A stretch of DNA of 64,000 nucleotides from Roseobacter ponti (GTDB lineage: Bacteria > Pseudomonadota > Alphaproteobacteria > Rhodobacterales > Rhodobacteraceae): NCBI RefSeq assembly GCF_012932215.1, contig NZ_CP048788.1, positions 496,001 through 560,000 on the forward strand. The letters are read 5' to 3'. The notes under the pieces were generated by a model. That model was given only the letters and a program-made list of their open reading frames with translations, had not been told where the DNA came from and ran no database searches. Below are positions 45,244 through 54,545 of this stretch, piece by piece. The translations under genes and the position numbers were made by a program. The first letter of the stretch is position 1. Each line of letters starts with the position of its first letter.

Positions 45244-45666
45244 ATGTTCCGACCGTTTTGGTTCATTGTAACAGCTATGGCGATGCTTCTCTCGGCATCC
45301 GTCATCGTTCAGGGTGTCGCGACCCTGACGGGCAGCCGCACCAGCATGTTGCCCGTCGCGGGCGCCGCTGTCGTGATTGCGGCATTGCTGGAGGGGCAGA
45401 ATTATGCCCGCACCAGAAAGGCCTGGCCGGGCCGGCAGCTGATCTGGCTTGCCGCGCTCAGCATGACCGCGATTACGGCGCTGATTGTTGACGCGTTTTA
45501 CGCGCTTTCTCTTTTGCTGGAGACAGGGCATGCCGACGGACTGCGCGAGATTGAACCGCTGGTGTTCGGCCTGTCGATTGTCATTCTTGCGGGGGTGAGT
45601 TGCATAGTGCTGAGGTTCAGTTACGAGGCCGGGCTTAAACTGGTGCTTGACCGGCCCGCCCGCTGA
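45244..45666 (+). CDS. Four-span membrane protein, unknown
   Basis: A 140-residue integral membrane protein with hydrophobic segments near 5-28, 38-50, 65-92 and 104-127, and short charged loops (ARTRKAWPGRQ). It resembles small uncharacterised Rhodobacteraceae membrane proteins, perhaps the ABZJ_00895 type, but I am not sure. ATG 45244 is used; an ATG eight codons upstream is possible. No good ribosome site is seen. Confidence 0.6.
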   Translation: MFRPFWFIVTAMAMLLSASVIVQGVATLTGSRTSMLPVAGAAVVIAALLEGQNYARTRKAWPGRQLIWLAALSMTAITALIVDAFYALSLLLETGHADGLREIEPLVFGLSIVILAGVSCIVLRFSYEAGLKLVLDRPAR

Positions 45667-45833
45667 TTGCGGCACGCCTGACGCCCGGGCCCGCGTGACT
45701 CACATGACCAGGTGAGGCCGGAAACAGCCCCACGCGCGCCGATTGTCGCCACGCTTTCAATAGGCTACCACGGTCGCAGCCCGGGAAGATGTCGCATAAA
45801 CGCGGTGCCCGGCAGCGGGACAGGAGCGGCGCG

Positions 45834-46238
45834 ATGATCCTCGGGATCGGCACAGACCTTGCAAACATTGACCGGATCCAGGGCACGCTGGACCGGTTCG
45901 GAGACCGTTTCCGCAACCGGGTGTTTACAGAAACGGAGCAGCGCAAGGCTGAACGGCGCAAAGACGTGGCAGGCACCTATGCCAAACGGTGGGCGGCGAA
46001 AGAGGCGTGTTCCAAAGCACTTGGGACCGGTCTTGCAATGGGCATTTCCTGGAAAGACATGGCGGTCAGCAACCTGCGCACGGGCCAGCCTGTGATGCAC
46101 GTGACCGGATGGGCGCGCGACCGGCTTGACGCAATGACACCCCCGGGATTTGAGGCCGTGATCCACGTGACACTTACCGATGATCACCCCTGGGCGCAGG
46201 CTTTTGTCGTCATCGAAGCCCTGCCCGCTAAAGAGTGA
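45834..46238 (+). CDS. acpS: Holo-[acyl-carrier-protein] synthase
   Basis: Transfers 4'-phosphopantetheine to acyl carrier protein. The 134-residue enzyme has [12 protein letters not shown] with the magnesium-binding Asp (residue 8) and [17 protein letters not shown] with the Glu ligand. An AGGAG site precedes ATG 45834; an in-frame ATG 45 bases earlier lacks one. It heads the acpS-lepB-rnc-era run. Confidence 0.95.
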   Translation: MILGIGTDLANIDRIQGTLDRFGDRFRNRVFTETEQRKAERRKDVAGTYAKRWAAKEACSKALGTGLAMGISWKDMAVSNLRTGQPVMHVTGWARDRLDAMTPPGFEAVIHVTLTDDHPWAQAFVVIEALPAKE

Positions 46239-46352
46239 CGCGCCGGTTGCGGGAGCAGAAAGCTGCCGGCGGGCACCGCCTGTGATGCTGCACAGCAAAG
46301 GCATTTGTCCCCGCAGGGACATACGGGGCACGCAAGCTTGCGCCGGCGCACC

Positions 46353-46381
46353 TTGACTTCCCCTCCGCGCCTTCGCATTAC
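46353..46381 (+). promoter_or_regulatory. Possible sigma70 promoter of lepB
   Basis: TTGACT at 46353-46358, 17 bases, then CATTAC at 46376-46381, some 28 bases before the lepB start. The -35 is good; the -10 is poor. Confidence 0.35.
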
Positions 46382-46409
46382 CGCCCAAACCAAACGGGAT
46401 AACCGCCAC

Positions 46410-47249
46410 ATGGCCGAAAAAGACGCAAAATCGCCGAATGCATTCGTCGAGACCGTGAAGACAGTTGTTTATGCGCTGCTGATCGCAGGTGTCTTCCGGA
46501 CGCTGTTCTTTCAGCCGTTCTGGATTCCGTCAGGTTCCATGAAAGAAACACTGCTCGTCGGTGATTTCCTGTTTGTGAACAAGGTGGCCTATGGCTACTC
46601 CTATGCATCCTGCCCCAGCCTTTATATGCCGCGCTTTGGTATTGACGTGGATGCGCAGGATATCTGTGGCTTCCTGGATGGTGAAAACACCCGCATATGG
46701 GGAGGCGAGCCGGAACGCGGAGACGTCGTAGTCTTTCGCCATCCGGTGTCGGGCCGGGATTATATCAAGCGCCTCATCGGCAAGCCCGGCGATACGATCC
46801 AGATGCGTGACGGGGTTCTGTGGCTGAACGGCGCAGAGGTGCCCCAGGAGCCCGATGGCACCTTTGTCGAGGAAATGGCGCCGCAGGGGCCGGAAGGGCG
46901 GCGCCCGCGCTGCATGAACGGTCCGGTGGGCGATGGCGGAGAGTGCCGCAAGGCGCGTGCAATCGAAACGCTGCCCGGCGGCAGGCAGTATGCAGTGCTC
47001 GATATCGCCTCGCAGGGGTCTGACCGCACCAGCATCTATACGGTGCCTGAAGGGCATTACTTCTTTATCGGTGACAACCGCGATAATTCCGCTGACAGCC
47101 GGTTGTCACAGCGCGTTCAGGGGGTCGGCTTTGTGCCCTATGAAAACCTGATCGGGCGGGCTGATCGCATCATGTTTTCCTCGGCCGGGCGGTCTATGCT
47201 TTTTGTCTGGACCTGGCGCGGCGACCGGTTTTTTAAGGCTGTTGAGTGA
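46410..47249 (+). CDS. lepB: Signal peptidase I
   Basis: Inner-membrane peptidase that removes signal peptides. 279 residues with one N-terminal span ([17 protein letters not shown]). Catalytic Ser is in [19 protein letters not shown], Lys in [14 protein letters not shown], and [11 protein letters not shown] is the conserved box E. The start [10 protein letters not shown] at 46410 is chosen over the longer frame. Its stop overlaps rnc (GTGA). Confidence 0.95.
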   Translation: MAEKDAKSPNAFVETVKTVVYALLIAGVFRTLFFQPFWIPSGSMKETLLVGDFLFVNKVAYGYSYASCPSLYMPRFGIDVDAQDICGFLDGENTRIWGGEPERGDVVVFRHPVSGRDYIKRLIGKPGDTIQMRDGVLWLNGAEVPQEPDGTFVEEMAPQGPEGRRPRCMNGPVGDGGECRKARAIETLPGGRQYAVLDIASQGSDRTSIYTVPEGHYFFIGDNRDNSADSRLSQRVQGVGFVPYENLIGRADRIMFSSAGRSMLFVWTWRGDRFFKAVE

Positions 47250-47932
47250 AACTCGCGGGCGAGCTGAAGTCCTTTCAGGACCGGCTGGGTTACGAGTTCG
47301 CGCGCCCGGAACTGCTTGTTGAGGCGGTTACCCACGCATCCGTTTCAACGGCAAACCGGGATGACAACCAGCGGCTGGAGTTTCTCGGTGACCGGGTGCT
47401 GGGGCTGGTGATGGCCGAGGCGCTGCTCGCAACCGACGACAAAGCCAGCGAAGGCCAGCTTGCACCGCGGTTCAACGCCCTGGTGCGCAAAGAAACCTGT
47501 GCGGATGTGGCGCGTGAGATCAATCTCGGGGCGGTGCTGCGGCTGGGGCGCTCGGAAATGCTCTCCGGCGGGCGGCGAAAACAGGCGCTTCTGGGGGATG
47601 CGATCGAGGCCGTGATTGCGGCCGTGTACCTTGATGCGGGGTTTGACCAGGCCCGGGAGATGATCCTGCGGCTCTGGGGCAGACGGGTGCATGAGGTCGA
47701 AGAGGACGCCCGCGATGCAAAGACCGCTTTGCAGGAATGGGCGCAGGCGCGTAAACAGCAACCACCCGAATACGTCGAGACCGCACGGACCGGGCCGGAT
47801 CATGCGCCGGTCTTTACCATCACCGCCCGCCTCGACACCGGGGAGAGCGAAGCGGCAAATGCCGGATCAAAACGGCAGGCTGAACAGGCTGCTGCGGCTG
47901 CATTGCTGGCAAAACTGGAGAGCAGATCATGA
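47246..47932 (+). CDS. rnc: Ribonuclease III
   Basis: Cleaves double-stranded RNA in rRNA and mRNA processing. 228 residues: signature [19 protein letters not shown] (about 37-55) with acidic active-site residues, [20 protein letters not shown], and a C-terminal dsRNA-binding domain ([18 protein letters not shown]). GTG start overlaps lepB stop; its stop overlaps era (ATGA). Confidence 0.95.
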   Translation: MKLAGELKSFQDRLGYEFARPELLVEAVTHASVSTANRDDNQRLEFLGDRVLGLVMAEALLATDDKASEGQLAPRFNALVRKETCADVAREINLGAVLRLGRSEMLSGGRRKQALLGDAIEAVIAAVYLDAGFDQAREMILRLWGRRVHEVEEDARDAKTALQEWAQARKQQPPEYVETARTGPDHAPVFTITARLDTGESEAANAGSKRQAEQAAAAALLAKLESRS

Positions 47933-48837
47933 CCACGCGCGCGGGATTTGTCGCCCTGATCGGGGAGCCCAATGCAGGTAAATCAACGCTGCTGAACCGG
48001 ATGGTCGGGGCCAAAGTGTCGATTGTCACGCATAAGGTACAGACGACCCGGGCGCGGATCCGTGGCGTGGCGATGGAGGGTGATGCCCAGATCGTTTTTG
48101 TCGACACGCCGGGCCTTTTTCAACCGCGCCGCCGGCTGGACCGGGCGATGGTGGCTGCGGCCTGGAGCGGTGCGGCGGATGCGGATGTCGTGGTACTCAT
48201 GGTGGAGGCGCACCGCGGGCTGACCGAGGGTGTGGGCCGTATTCTGGAACGGCTGGCGGAGATCGGCGAGGGGCGTTCCGTAGCGCTTGCCATCAACAAA
48301 ATCGACCGGGTTCAGGCGGAAGTTCTGCTGGGGCTCTCAAAGGAACTCAATGCGCGGTATGAATTTGCACAGACATTCATGATCTCGGCGGAGCGCGGTC
48401 ATGGTGTGGAGGCGTTGCGCCAGTGGCTTGCAGAGCAGGTGCCGGAGGGGCCCTGGCTTTACCCCGAAGACCAGATTGCCGACCTGCCGATGCGGATGAT
48501 CGCTGCTGAGATGACGCGTGAAAAGCTGACACTGCGCCTGCACCAGGAGCTGCCTTACCAGCTCACCGTAGAGACCGAGAACTGGGAAGAGCGCAAAGAC
48601 GGCTCGGCAAAGATCGACCAGCTGATCTACGTGGTACGCGATGGCCATAAGGGCATCGTGCTGGGCCATAAGGGTGAAACGATCAAAGCGGTGTCGAAAG
48701 CCTCCCGCGAGGAACTCGAAGCCTTTCTCGGCCGCCGCGTGCACCTCTTTCTTCAGGTCAAAGTGCGTCCGGACTGGCTTGATGAGGCGGAACGCTATTC
48801 GGAAATGGGGCTGGATTTCCGGGATGGCAACACCTGA
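47929..48837 (+). CDS. era: GTPase Era
   Basis: Ribosome-assembly GTPase, 302 residues. G1 GEPNAGKST (about 12-20), G2 region [12 protein letters not shown]3 DTPG, G4 NKID, then a C-terminal KH domain with [19 protein letters not shown] that binds 16S rRNA. Coupled to rnc by a 4-base overlap. Confidence 0.96.
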   Translation: MTTRAGFVALIGEPNAGKSTLLNRMVGAKVSIVTHKVQTTRARIRGVAMEGDAQIVFVDTPGLFQPRRRLDRAMVAAAWSGAADADVVVLMVEAHRGLTEGVGRILERLAEIGEGRSVALAINKIDRVQAEVLLGLSKELNARYEFAQTFMISAERGHGVEALRQWLAEQVPEGPWLYPEDQIADLPMRMIAAEMTREKLTLRLHQELPYQLTVETENWEERKDGSAKIDQLIYVVRDGHKGIVLGHKGETIKAVSKASREELEAFLGRRVHLFLQVKVRPDWLDEAERYSEMGLDFRDGNT

Positions 48838-48902
48838 GTATCCTGCAGCCGCCGGAAGCCCCGGGCAGGCGCATCCGCAATGCGCCCGAGCGGGGTGCTG
48901 AG

Positions 48903-49232
48903 ATGGCCCGACTGACCGCACGGTTCTGGGTGGATGCCTATCTGATGCGCCTGCGCGGTTCGGATGTACCGGCTTTTGTGGTGGTTCATGGTGATGACAC
49001 TGGCGGTGCTGTGCTGGTGAAGCTGAACACACTCGACGGGCAGGCGCGGCTGTTTCAGCGGAGTTTCGATCTGATGAGTGGCGACCGGGTCTGGACGGTT
49101 CTGGCCGAGGGACCTGAAGCCGATGTCGATGAAGCGGTGCTGCGGCAGCGCGGATTTGATCCTGATCTGTGGGTCATTGAGGTCGAGGACCGGCAGGGGC
49201 GGCACATGCTGGATGAGCCGGGACTGGCATGA
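48903..49232 (+). CDS. DUF1491 protein
   Basis: A 109-residue protein of the DUF1491 family of alphaproteobacteria: [27 protein letters not shown], then [19 protein letters not shown] and [23 protein letters not shown]. Function unknown. Located between era and recO and overlapping recO by 4 bases (ATGA), it may serve translation or repair, but this is context only. Confidence 0.85.
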   Translation: MARLTARFWVDAYLMRLRGSDVPAFVVVHGDDTGGAVLVKLNTLDGQARLFQRSFDLMSGDRVWTVLAEGPEADVDEAVLRQRGFDPDLWVIEVEDRQGRHMLDEPGLA

Positions 49233-49957
49233 TTGAATGGCGCGACCAGGGTGTCCTTCTGAGCGTGCGCCGGCATGGTGAAGCCTCTGCAATCATTGAA
49301 GTTTTTACACCAGCGCACGGTCGGCATGCAGGGGTTGTGCGCGGCGGCGCCAGCCGCAAAACCGCGCCGGTGCTGCAGCCCGGCGCGCAGCTCGATCTGA
49401 CATGGCAGGCCCGGCTGGAAGACCACATCGGCAGTTTCCACGCAGAGCCCGTGCGCAGCCGGGCGGCGGCGGCAATGGGAGACCGGATGGCACTGGCCGG
49501 TCTGAACGCAGTCACGTCTCTGTTGTCTTTCAGCCTGCCCGAGCGTGAGCCGCATCCCGCACTCTATCAGCAGACAGAACAGCTGCTGGATCTGCTCGGT
49601 CAGGGGGATCTCTGGCCGCTTGCTTATCTGCGCTGGGAGGTCAGGTTGCTGCTTGAAACCGGTTATGCGCTGGAGCTTGATCGCTGTGCGGTTACCGGCC
49701 AGCGCCAGGATCTGTGCTATGTGTCACCGAAATCCGGGCGCGCCGTATCGCGCGACGCCGCCGGTGAGTGGGCGGACCGCATGCTGCCCCTGCCGGATGT
49801 TCTGAGGGGAGAGGGGGATGCGCCGGACGCGGAGATCGTCGAAGCGTTCCGGACGACGGGGTATTTTCTGGAGCAGCATCTGGCACGGGATCTGGGGGGT
49901 AAACCGCTGCCCGAGGCACGCGCGCGTTACGTCGGGGCGTTCAGTCGCCGGCTTTGA
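49229..49957 (+). CDS. recO: DNA repair protein RecO
   Basis: Recombination mediator that loads RecA with RecF/RecR. 242 residues: N-terminal OB fold ([40 protein letters not shown]) and a helical part with [23 protein letters not shown]. Only one cysteine of a possible zinc site is clear (and others such as [13 protein letters not shown]). Its last 17 bases overlap the convergent lipoprotein gene. Confidence 0.92.
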   Translation: MIEWRDQGVLLSVRRHGEASAIIEVFTPAHGRHAGVVRGGASRKTAPVLQPGAQLDLTWQARLEDHIGSFHAEPVRSRAAAAMGDRMALAGLNAVTSLLSFSLPEREPHPALYQQTEQLLDLLGQGDLWPLAYLRWEVRLLLETGYALELDRCAVTGQRQDLCYVSPKSGRAVSRDAAGEWADRMLPLPDVLRGEGDAPDAEIVEAFRTTGYFLEQHLARDLGGKPLPEARARYVGAFSRRL

Positions 49958-50348
49958 AAATCATGCTCGTGTCGTCATCGCGGGTCAGAATCAGCGTATC
50001 GCCCAGGACCTCTATCAGGGTCATGCTCTGCAGGCTCGCCAGATAGGCCTGTTCCGACGCGGTGGCGTCCGCCGGACATGCCCTGCGGGTCGTGGCAACC
50101 GGGCCTGCTTCAAACCACGGATAGGGCACGGTCATCGACGCGCTGTAGCTGTTGCAGGCAGTTTCGCCGGCAATTGTGCCAGGCTCGGGGAAAAGCAGTG
50201 TTGTGCGGCCTGCTGCGGCTGTGCCGCCGATCTCCTCAAGTACCCAGGTTTTGCCTGCAGCACCATAGGCCGTGGCCGTTTCATCGCCATAACAGCCTGC
50301 AAGAAGCATCAGGGCCGTCACGAGGCCTGTTGTTCGGGTGCGTATCAT
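49941..50348 (-). CDS. META-domain lipoprotein (HslJ-like)
   Basis: A 135-residue lipoprotein: signal peptide with lipobox LLAGC at about 15-19, then a META-type core ([38 protein letters not shown]), where GxxxCNxY is diagnostic, and [19 protein letters not shown]. Coupled by an ATGA overlap to the TetR gene upstream, so the regulator may control it. Role unknown; META proteins include heat-shock protein HslJ. Confidence 0.8.
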   Translation of the reverse strand: MIRTRTTGLVTALMLLAGCYGDETATAYGAAGKTWVLEEIGGTAAAGRTTLLFPEPGTIAGETACNSYSASMTVPYPWFEAGPVATTRRACPADATASEQAYLASLQSMTLIEVLGDTLILTRDDDTSMIFKAGD

Positions 50349-50866
50349 TGCAGCGCGATCACAAGGTCAACCAGCGTATCAAAGGCAGCGGCTGGCTTGG
50401 TTTTGCCGCCGAGTTGCGGCAGGCCAATCATCGCTGAGAGGGTGCTTTGTGCAAACTCCGGGTTTTTGATCCCCAGCTGTTTCAGCAGGTTCGCCAGATA
50501 CGTCAGCCGTTCCGCGTCGACCTGGGCCAGGGCCCTGGCGACGGATTTATCCGTTCTGGCCCAGGCCCGGAGTGCGGGATCCTGCCTGTCGGCCAGCATG
50601 AGCCGGCCAAAGCGGCGCAGGCGCTGCTCGGTGCTGCCGTCTTCTGCCAGCGCCGTTACGACCGTTGCAAAGGCGCGGGTCTGCCAGTCTTTTACGACCG
50701 CTGCGTGGAAATCCGGCACATCGCGGAAATGCCAGTAAAATGAGCCTTTGGTGGTATTCAGCTTACGTGCCAGCGGCTCTGCCGCCAGAGCTGTCGGTCC
50801 GTCGGTCACCAGCGCTTTGAGGCCGGCTTCTATCCATGCGTCTCGGTTGAGTCGGGTGCGTTTCAT
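50345..50866 (-). CDS. TetR/AcrR family regulator
   Basis: A 173-residue repressor: N-terminal helix-turn-helix KRTRLNRDAWIEAGLKALVTDGPTALAAEPLARKLNTTKGSFYWHFRDVPDFHAAV is the TetR pattern, followed by a C-terminal helical ligand-binding domain. A 5-bp inverted repeat lies just upstream of its start. It likely controls itself and the coupled META lipoprotein. Confidence 0.88.
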   Translation of the reverse strand: MKRTRLNRDAWIEAGLKALVTDGPTALAAEPLARKLNTTKGSFYWHFRDVPDFHAAVVKDWQTRAFATVVTALAEDGSTEQRLRRFGRLMLADRQDPALRAWARTDKSVARALAQVDAERLTYLANLLKQLGIKNPEFAQSTLSAMIGLPQLGGKTKPAAAFDTLVDLVIALQ

Positions 50867-50874
50867 GCCTTTTC

Positions 50875-50890
50875 CATACGCAGCGGTATG
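50875..50890. promoter_or_regulatory. Candidate TetR operator
   Basis: CATAC (50875-50879) and GTATG (50886-50890) form an inverted repeat with a 6-base centre, 9 bases before the tetR start codon. Autoregulation is inferred from position only. Confidence 0.35.
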
Positions 50891-51098
50891 TGATGCATCA
50901 AGCTGTGTTTCGGGTCAGGTGCGCGATATGGGGTGATTGGCATACCGAAGAGGCAATTCTTTGCCCATGTGCCCTGAAACGGGCACCAGTCGGCTCGCGA
51001 CGACAGGTTTTTGGGCGACAGGCCCGCCAGGAACGGATCCTGTAACTGCTCTCCGCCGGGTGGGCGGGCCACTACGTTCTGCGCGCAGAACCCGGGCT

Positions 51099-52787
51099 TC
51101 AGCCGAGCAGGCGTCGCGCAATGACCTGGGCCTGGATTTCGGCCGCCCCTTCAAAGATATTCAGGATCCGGGCATCGCAGAGCACCCGGCTGATTTTGTA
51201 CTCCAGCGCAAAACCGTTGCCGCCGTGGATCTGCAACCCGTTGTCGGCTGCAGCCCATGCCACACGTGCGCCCAGAAGCTTCGCCATACCGGCTTCGACA
51301 TCACAGCGGCGGCCCTCGTCCTTTTCAAAGGCGGAGAAATAGGTCAGCTGGCGCGCGATCATGATCTCGACGGCCATCATCGCGAGTTTGCCTGAAACGC
51401 GCGGAAATTCTATTAGCGATTTGCCGAACTGCCTGCGGTCCTGCGCATACTGCATCGCGATATCCAGCGCCGACTGGGCCACGCCAATGGCACGGGCGGC
51501 TGTCTGGATCCGCGCGGATTCGAAGGTTTCCATGAGTTGTTTGAACCCTTTGCCTTCTTCGCCGCCGAGCAGGTTCTCACCCTTGACGTGGAAATTATCA
51601 AAGGCGAGCTCGTATTCCTTCATGCCGCGATAGCCAAGCACCTCGATCTCGCCGCCTGTCATCCCCTCCGTGGGGAAAGGATCAGCCTCGTCACCCGGTG
51701 TTTTTTCCGCGAGGAACATGGACAGGCCCCGGTAATCCGTGGTGTCAGGATCGGTCCGGGCCAGCAGTGTCATGACCTGGGTCCGGGTGGCATGGGTGAT
51801 CCACGTTTTGTTGCCGGTAACGCGGTAATCCTCGCCTTCCTTCACCGCCCTGGTGCGCAGGCTGCCGAGATCCGAGCCGGTGTTCGGTTCGGTGAATACG
51901 GCCGTGGGCAGCGTCTCCGCCGAGGCCAGTCTGGGTAGCCATTTCGATTTTTGTTCATCGGTGCCGCCCGCCAGAATGAGCTCGGCTGCGATCTCGGACC
52001 GAGTGCCCAGCGAGCCCACACCGATGTAGCCGCGCGAAAGCTCTTCTGAAACGACGCACATGGAGGCCTTTGACAGGCCAAATCCGCCGTACTCTTCGGG
52101 AATCGTAAGACCGAAAACACCCATTTCGGCCAGCTCATCGATGACTTCAACGGGAATAAGCTCGTCTTTGAGGTGCCAGTCATGGGCGAAAGGCTCAACT
52201 TTCTCCACCGCATACCGGCGGAACTGGTCGCGGATCATTTCCAGCTCTTCGTCCAGGCCTGATGCGCCGACGGTGACATCAGCGGAATGTTCCTGCATGA
52301 GCTCAACAAGCCGGGAGCGGGCGGCCTGAGTATTGCCGCACTGCATCAGCGTTGTAATGGCCGGGGCGCGGAGCATGTGGCTGTCCTCGTCGCTGAGGCC
52401 CAGGTCGCGCAGGCGGAGAATCTCGCCCTGGTTCATCTGAATGCCGCCGGTGATCTGCGACAGATACTCTCCGAAGGCGATGGAAAGAATCAGCTGTTCG
52501 GTTTCCCGGAAACGCCCGAACGACTGCAAACCCAGTGCCCATGCGTGCATCTGCTGCAGCGCGCGGGCATAGGTTGCAAGCCAGGCAAGACCATGTGCCG
52601 CTGTCTGATGCATCTCGACAAGCCCGCCCGATACGCGCCCGTCCTCTGTCACCAGATCGCGCACCCGTGCCACAGCGGTATCCAGCAGAGACAGGACGGG
52701 ATCGAGAGCCGCCCCGGTCAGTGTGAGCAGATTTTCAGGCAAAACGGGGGCGTGCAGTGTCGGGTCCTGTCCGTCATGGGGCATCAT
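51099..52787 (-). CDS. mcd: (2S)-methylsuccinyl-CoA dehydrogenase
   Basis: Flavin enzyme that oxidises (2S)-methylsuccinyl-CoA to mesaconyl-CoA in the ethylmalonyl-CoA pathway, used to assimilate acetyl-CoA. It has 562 residues, against about 380 for plain acyl-CoA dehydrogenases, because of an N-terminal helical extension of about 160 residues, a hallmark of Mcd. The dehydrogenase part shows FGLTIPEEYGGFGLS, TEPNTGSDLGSLRT, YAQDRRQFGKSLIEFP and a C-terminal LQIHGGNGFALEYKISRV...GAAEIQ. The second Met (52787) is preferred as AGAGG lies six bases before. Standing alone, no other pathway genes lie nearby. Confidence 0.82.
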   Translation of the reverse strand: MMPHDGQDPTLHAPVLPENLLTLTGAALDPVLSLLDTAVARVRDLVTEDGRVSGGLVEMHQTAAHGLAWLATYARALQQMHAWALGLQSFGRFRETEQLILSIAFGEYLSQITGGIQMNQGEILRLRDLGLSDEDSHMLRAPAITTLMQCGNTQAARSRLVELMQEHSADVTVGASGLDEELEMIRDQFRRYAVEKVEPFAHDWHLKDELIPVEVIDELAEMGVFGLTIPEEYGGFGLSKASMCVVSEELSRGYIGVGSLGTRSEIAAELILAGGTDEQKSKWLPRLASAETLPTAVFTEPNTGSDLGSLRTRAVKEGEDYRVTGNKTWITHATRTQVMTLLARTDPDTTDYRGLSMFLAEKTPGDEADPFPTEGMTGGEIEVLGYRGMKEYELAFDNFHVKGENLLGGEEGKGFKQLMETFESARIQTAARAIGVAQSALDIAMQYAQDRRQFGKSLIEFPRVSGKLAMMAVEIMIARQLTYFSAFEKDEGRRCDVEAGMAKLLGARVAWAAADNGLQIHGGNGFALEYKISRVLCDARILNIFEGAAEIQAQVIARRLLG

Positions 52788-52949
52788 CGTCATCCTCTTC
52801 GTGTCAGCCCGGTGTCTAATCCCTTCGCAGGTGCAGCGCAACAAAAATACAAGGAGGTGCGGCGTTTTGCACGAAAATTACGCAGTGTTCGGGGCGATCT
52901 TTGAGCGCAGCCGCCGAATCCTTTGGCGCGGGACTTGGACTGCGGGCAT

Positions 52950-52992
52950 AAAAAAACCGACATGCCGGCCGTTCTGGCCTGACATACCGGTT
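52950..52992 (-). terminator. Intrinsic terminator of the XRE regulator gene
   Basis: Read on the minus strand, an AACCGG... arm pairs over 16 bp (three G-U pairs, one bulge) with ...CATGTCGGTT around an AGAAC loop, followed by seven T. It lies 59 bases after the stop of the regulator gene and ahead of mcd. Confidence 0.85.
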
Positions 52993-53050
52993 TATCACAA
53001 CGGTACTGATTAAAAGACCGCGACCTTTCAGGGCAGCGGCTGGGTCCGCG

Positions 53051-53410
53051 TCAGTTCTGGCGCGCAACCGTGACGCCGGAGACGTCTTCGATAAAAGTAA
53101 CGATCCGGGATTTGATCGTGTCATCGCGGATCGATGCGAGCGCGCTGACAATCTCAAGGCTGGGATCGCGTGTTTTTACTGCATCCGGAGATGCTTCGAT
53201 GCCTTCGAAGAAATATGAGGTGGGGACATCGAGGATGCGCGACAGTTCGTAAAGACGGCTTGCCGCGATCCGGTTGGACCCGATTTCATACTTCTGGATT
53301 TGCTGAAACGACAGATTAAGCTCTCTCGCAACATCGGTCTGAGACAGACGGCGGATGGTCCGGATCTGTTTCAGTTTGCGACCTACGTGAACGTCTACTG
53401 GATGGCTCAT
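53051..53410 (-). CDS. XRE-family HTH regulator
   Basis: A 119-residue DNA-binding protein. The helix-turn-helix is KLKQIRTIRRLSQTDVARELNLSFQQIQKYEIGSNRIAASRLYELSRILDVPTSYFF (about 12-68), followed by a short helical tail. This layout matches small XRE regulators of Rhodobacteraceae and rhizobia (PhrR/PraR-like). ATG 53410 has AGAGGTG upstream. It is divergent from the HTH/GNAT pair and ended by a strong terminator. Confidence 0.88.
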   Translation of the reverse strand: MSHPVDVHVGRKLKQIRTIRRLSQTDVARELNLSFQQIQKYEIGSNRIAASRLYELSRILDVPTSYFFEGIEASPDAVKTRDPSLEIVSALASIRDDTIKSRIVTFIEDVSGVTVARQN

Positions 53411-53503
53411 ACTATTTAACACCTCTGGTTGTGATCCCATAGTTGTCCTCAGAACCGCGCTTCCGTTCAACTGGATACCTTTTTCATTTTTCGGTTGAAA
53501 TTT

Positions 53504-53513
53504 TTACATGTAA
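53504..53513. promoter_or_regulatory. Palindrome TTACATGTAA
   Basis: A perfect 10-bp inverted repeat in the AT-rich divergent region between the XRE gene and the LysR-type gene, with a smaller AATG-TTG-CATT repeat at 53523-53533. Plausible operator for either regulator; the evidence is the symmetry alone. Confidence 0.35.
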
Positions 53514-53538
53514 TGGGTGATAAATGTTGCATTAGTGG

Positions 53539-54507
53539 ATGATTTATTTACCATCAGGTGCGATGAACAAAGTTATGCCAACGGATCCTCCCGGCAAGAC
53601 GCCGGTGAAAGGCACCGAATCACATGCGCTCCTGCATGAGATGATCCGGTCGTTTACCACGCTTGCCAGAACCCTCAACCTGAGCCACGCGGTACGGGAA
53701 CTGGGCAGCACGCGGCAGACGCTGCGCCGGCACATCTCTTTGCTGGAGGAGCTTAAGGGGGTTGAGCTCTTTGTTGTGAAGGACCGCCAGTACCAACTGA
53801 CCGATGAGGGAAGCCGCGCGTTGCCCGAGGCTCTCGAGATCCTCGCCCGGGGCAGTTCCTGGCTGATGGGGCACATCAGTCATTACAACGGTATGCAACG
53901 TGTGCATGCCGTACTGCCGGGTGATGTACATTTCTGGTTGCAACAGCAACCTATGGGGGAATTATGGGAAAGCAAACGCTCCCTGTTGCGCGAATGTTTC
54001 CGGGCCTGGGCGCTTGCCGGGGGTGACCTCGAAAGCGAGAAAATGAAACACGTCCGGCCCTACTTTATGGTGTACCGGAACTCTCCAAACGGTTGGATTT
54101 GCGTGGAAATCGGGGATCTTGCCTCCTATGTTTCCTGGTACGGATGGGCGACGGCCAGATCCAGTATCGGACGGGCGCTTTACGGGATGCCGGGTGGTGA
54201 TGAGTTCGCACACCTTATGGTTGAGCCATTTGAGGATGCCGCAAACCATCACAATGCGCGTCTCGACCACATCCACACCCAGCTGCAACGCGAACAGGAC
54301 GGGCCCAAAGTTCCGCTGAATTACAGGCGTCTGTTGCTGGCGGGTCGGTTTCCCGACGGAAGTTTCGCGCTGATTTCAGTGCTCGACCGGTGTTTTGACA
54401 TCACCATTGACGATCTTGGTCCCGATGAAATTCACGCCATGCCAGAAGATCTGGTGATGCCTGCGCATCCGGTAGAAGCATTATTCGAGCAACCAAAGCG
54501 GGAATAG
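53539..54507 (+). CDS. LysR-type HTH protein with unfamiliar C-terminal domain
   Basis: A 322-residue protein. Residues about 30-95 form a LysR-like winged helix (FTTLARTLNLSHAVRELGSTRQTLRRHISLLEELKGVELFVV then YQLTDEGSRALPEALEIL). The remainder does not show the usual substrate-binding domain; it has Trp/Tyr-rich blocks (WLQQQPMGELWESKRSLL, YFMVYRNSPNGWICVEIGDLASYVSWYGWA) and no signal peptide. The start may be the ATG at 53563. It is followed after 39 bases by a GNAT-like gene, probably one operon. Confidence 0.7.
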   Translation: MIYLPSGAMNKVMPTDPPGKTPVKGTESHALLHEMIRSFTTLARTLNLSHAVRELGSTRQTLRRHISLLEELKGVELFVVKDRQYQLTDEGSRALPEALEILARGSSWLMGHISHYNGMQRVHAVLPGDVHFWLQQQPMGELWESKRSLLRECFRAWALAGGDLESEKMKHVRPYFMVYRNSPNGWICVEIGDLASYVSWYGWATARSSIGRALYGMPGGDEFAHLMVEPFEDAANHHNARLDHIHTQLQREQDGPKVPLNYRRLLLAGRFPDGSFALISVLDRCFDITIDDLGPDEIHAMPEDLVMPAHPVEALFEQPKRE

Positions 54508-54545
54508 ATTAGTATAGGCGTTATCCTGAACTGTGGAGACGCACT

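Noticed and set aside
46306-46321. TGTCCC/GGGACA hairpin before lepB
   Set aside because: Six base pairs without a T-run; too weak to call a terminator or riboswitch.
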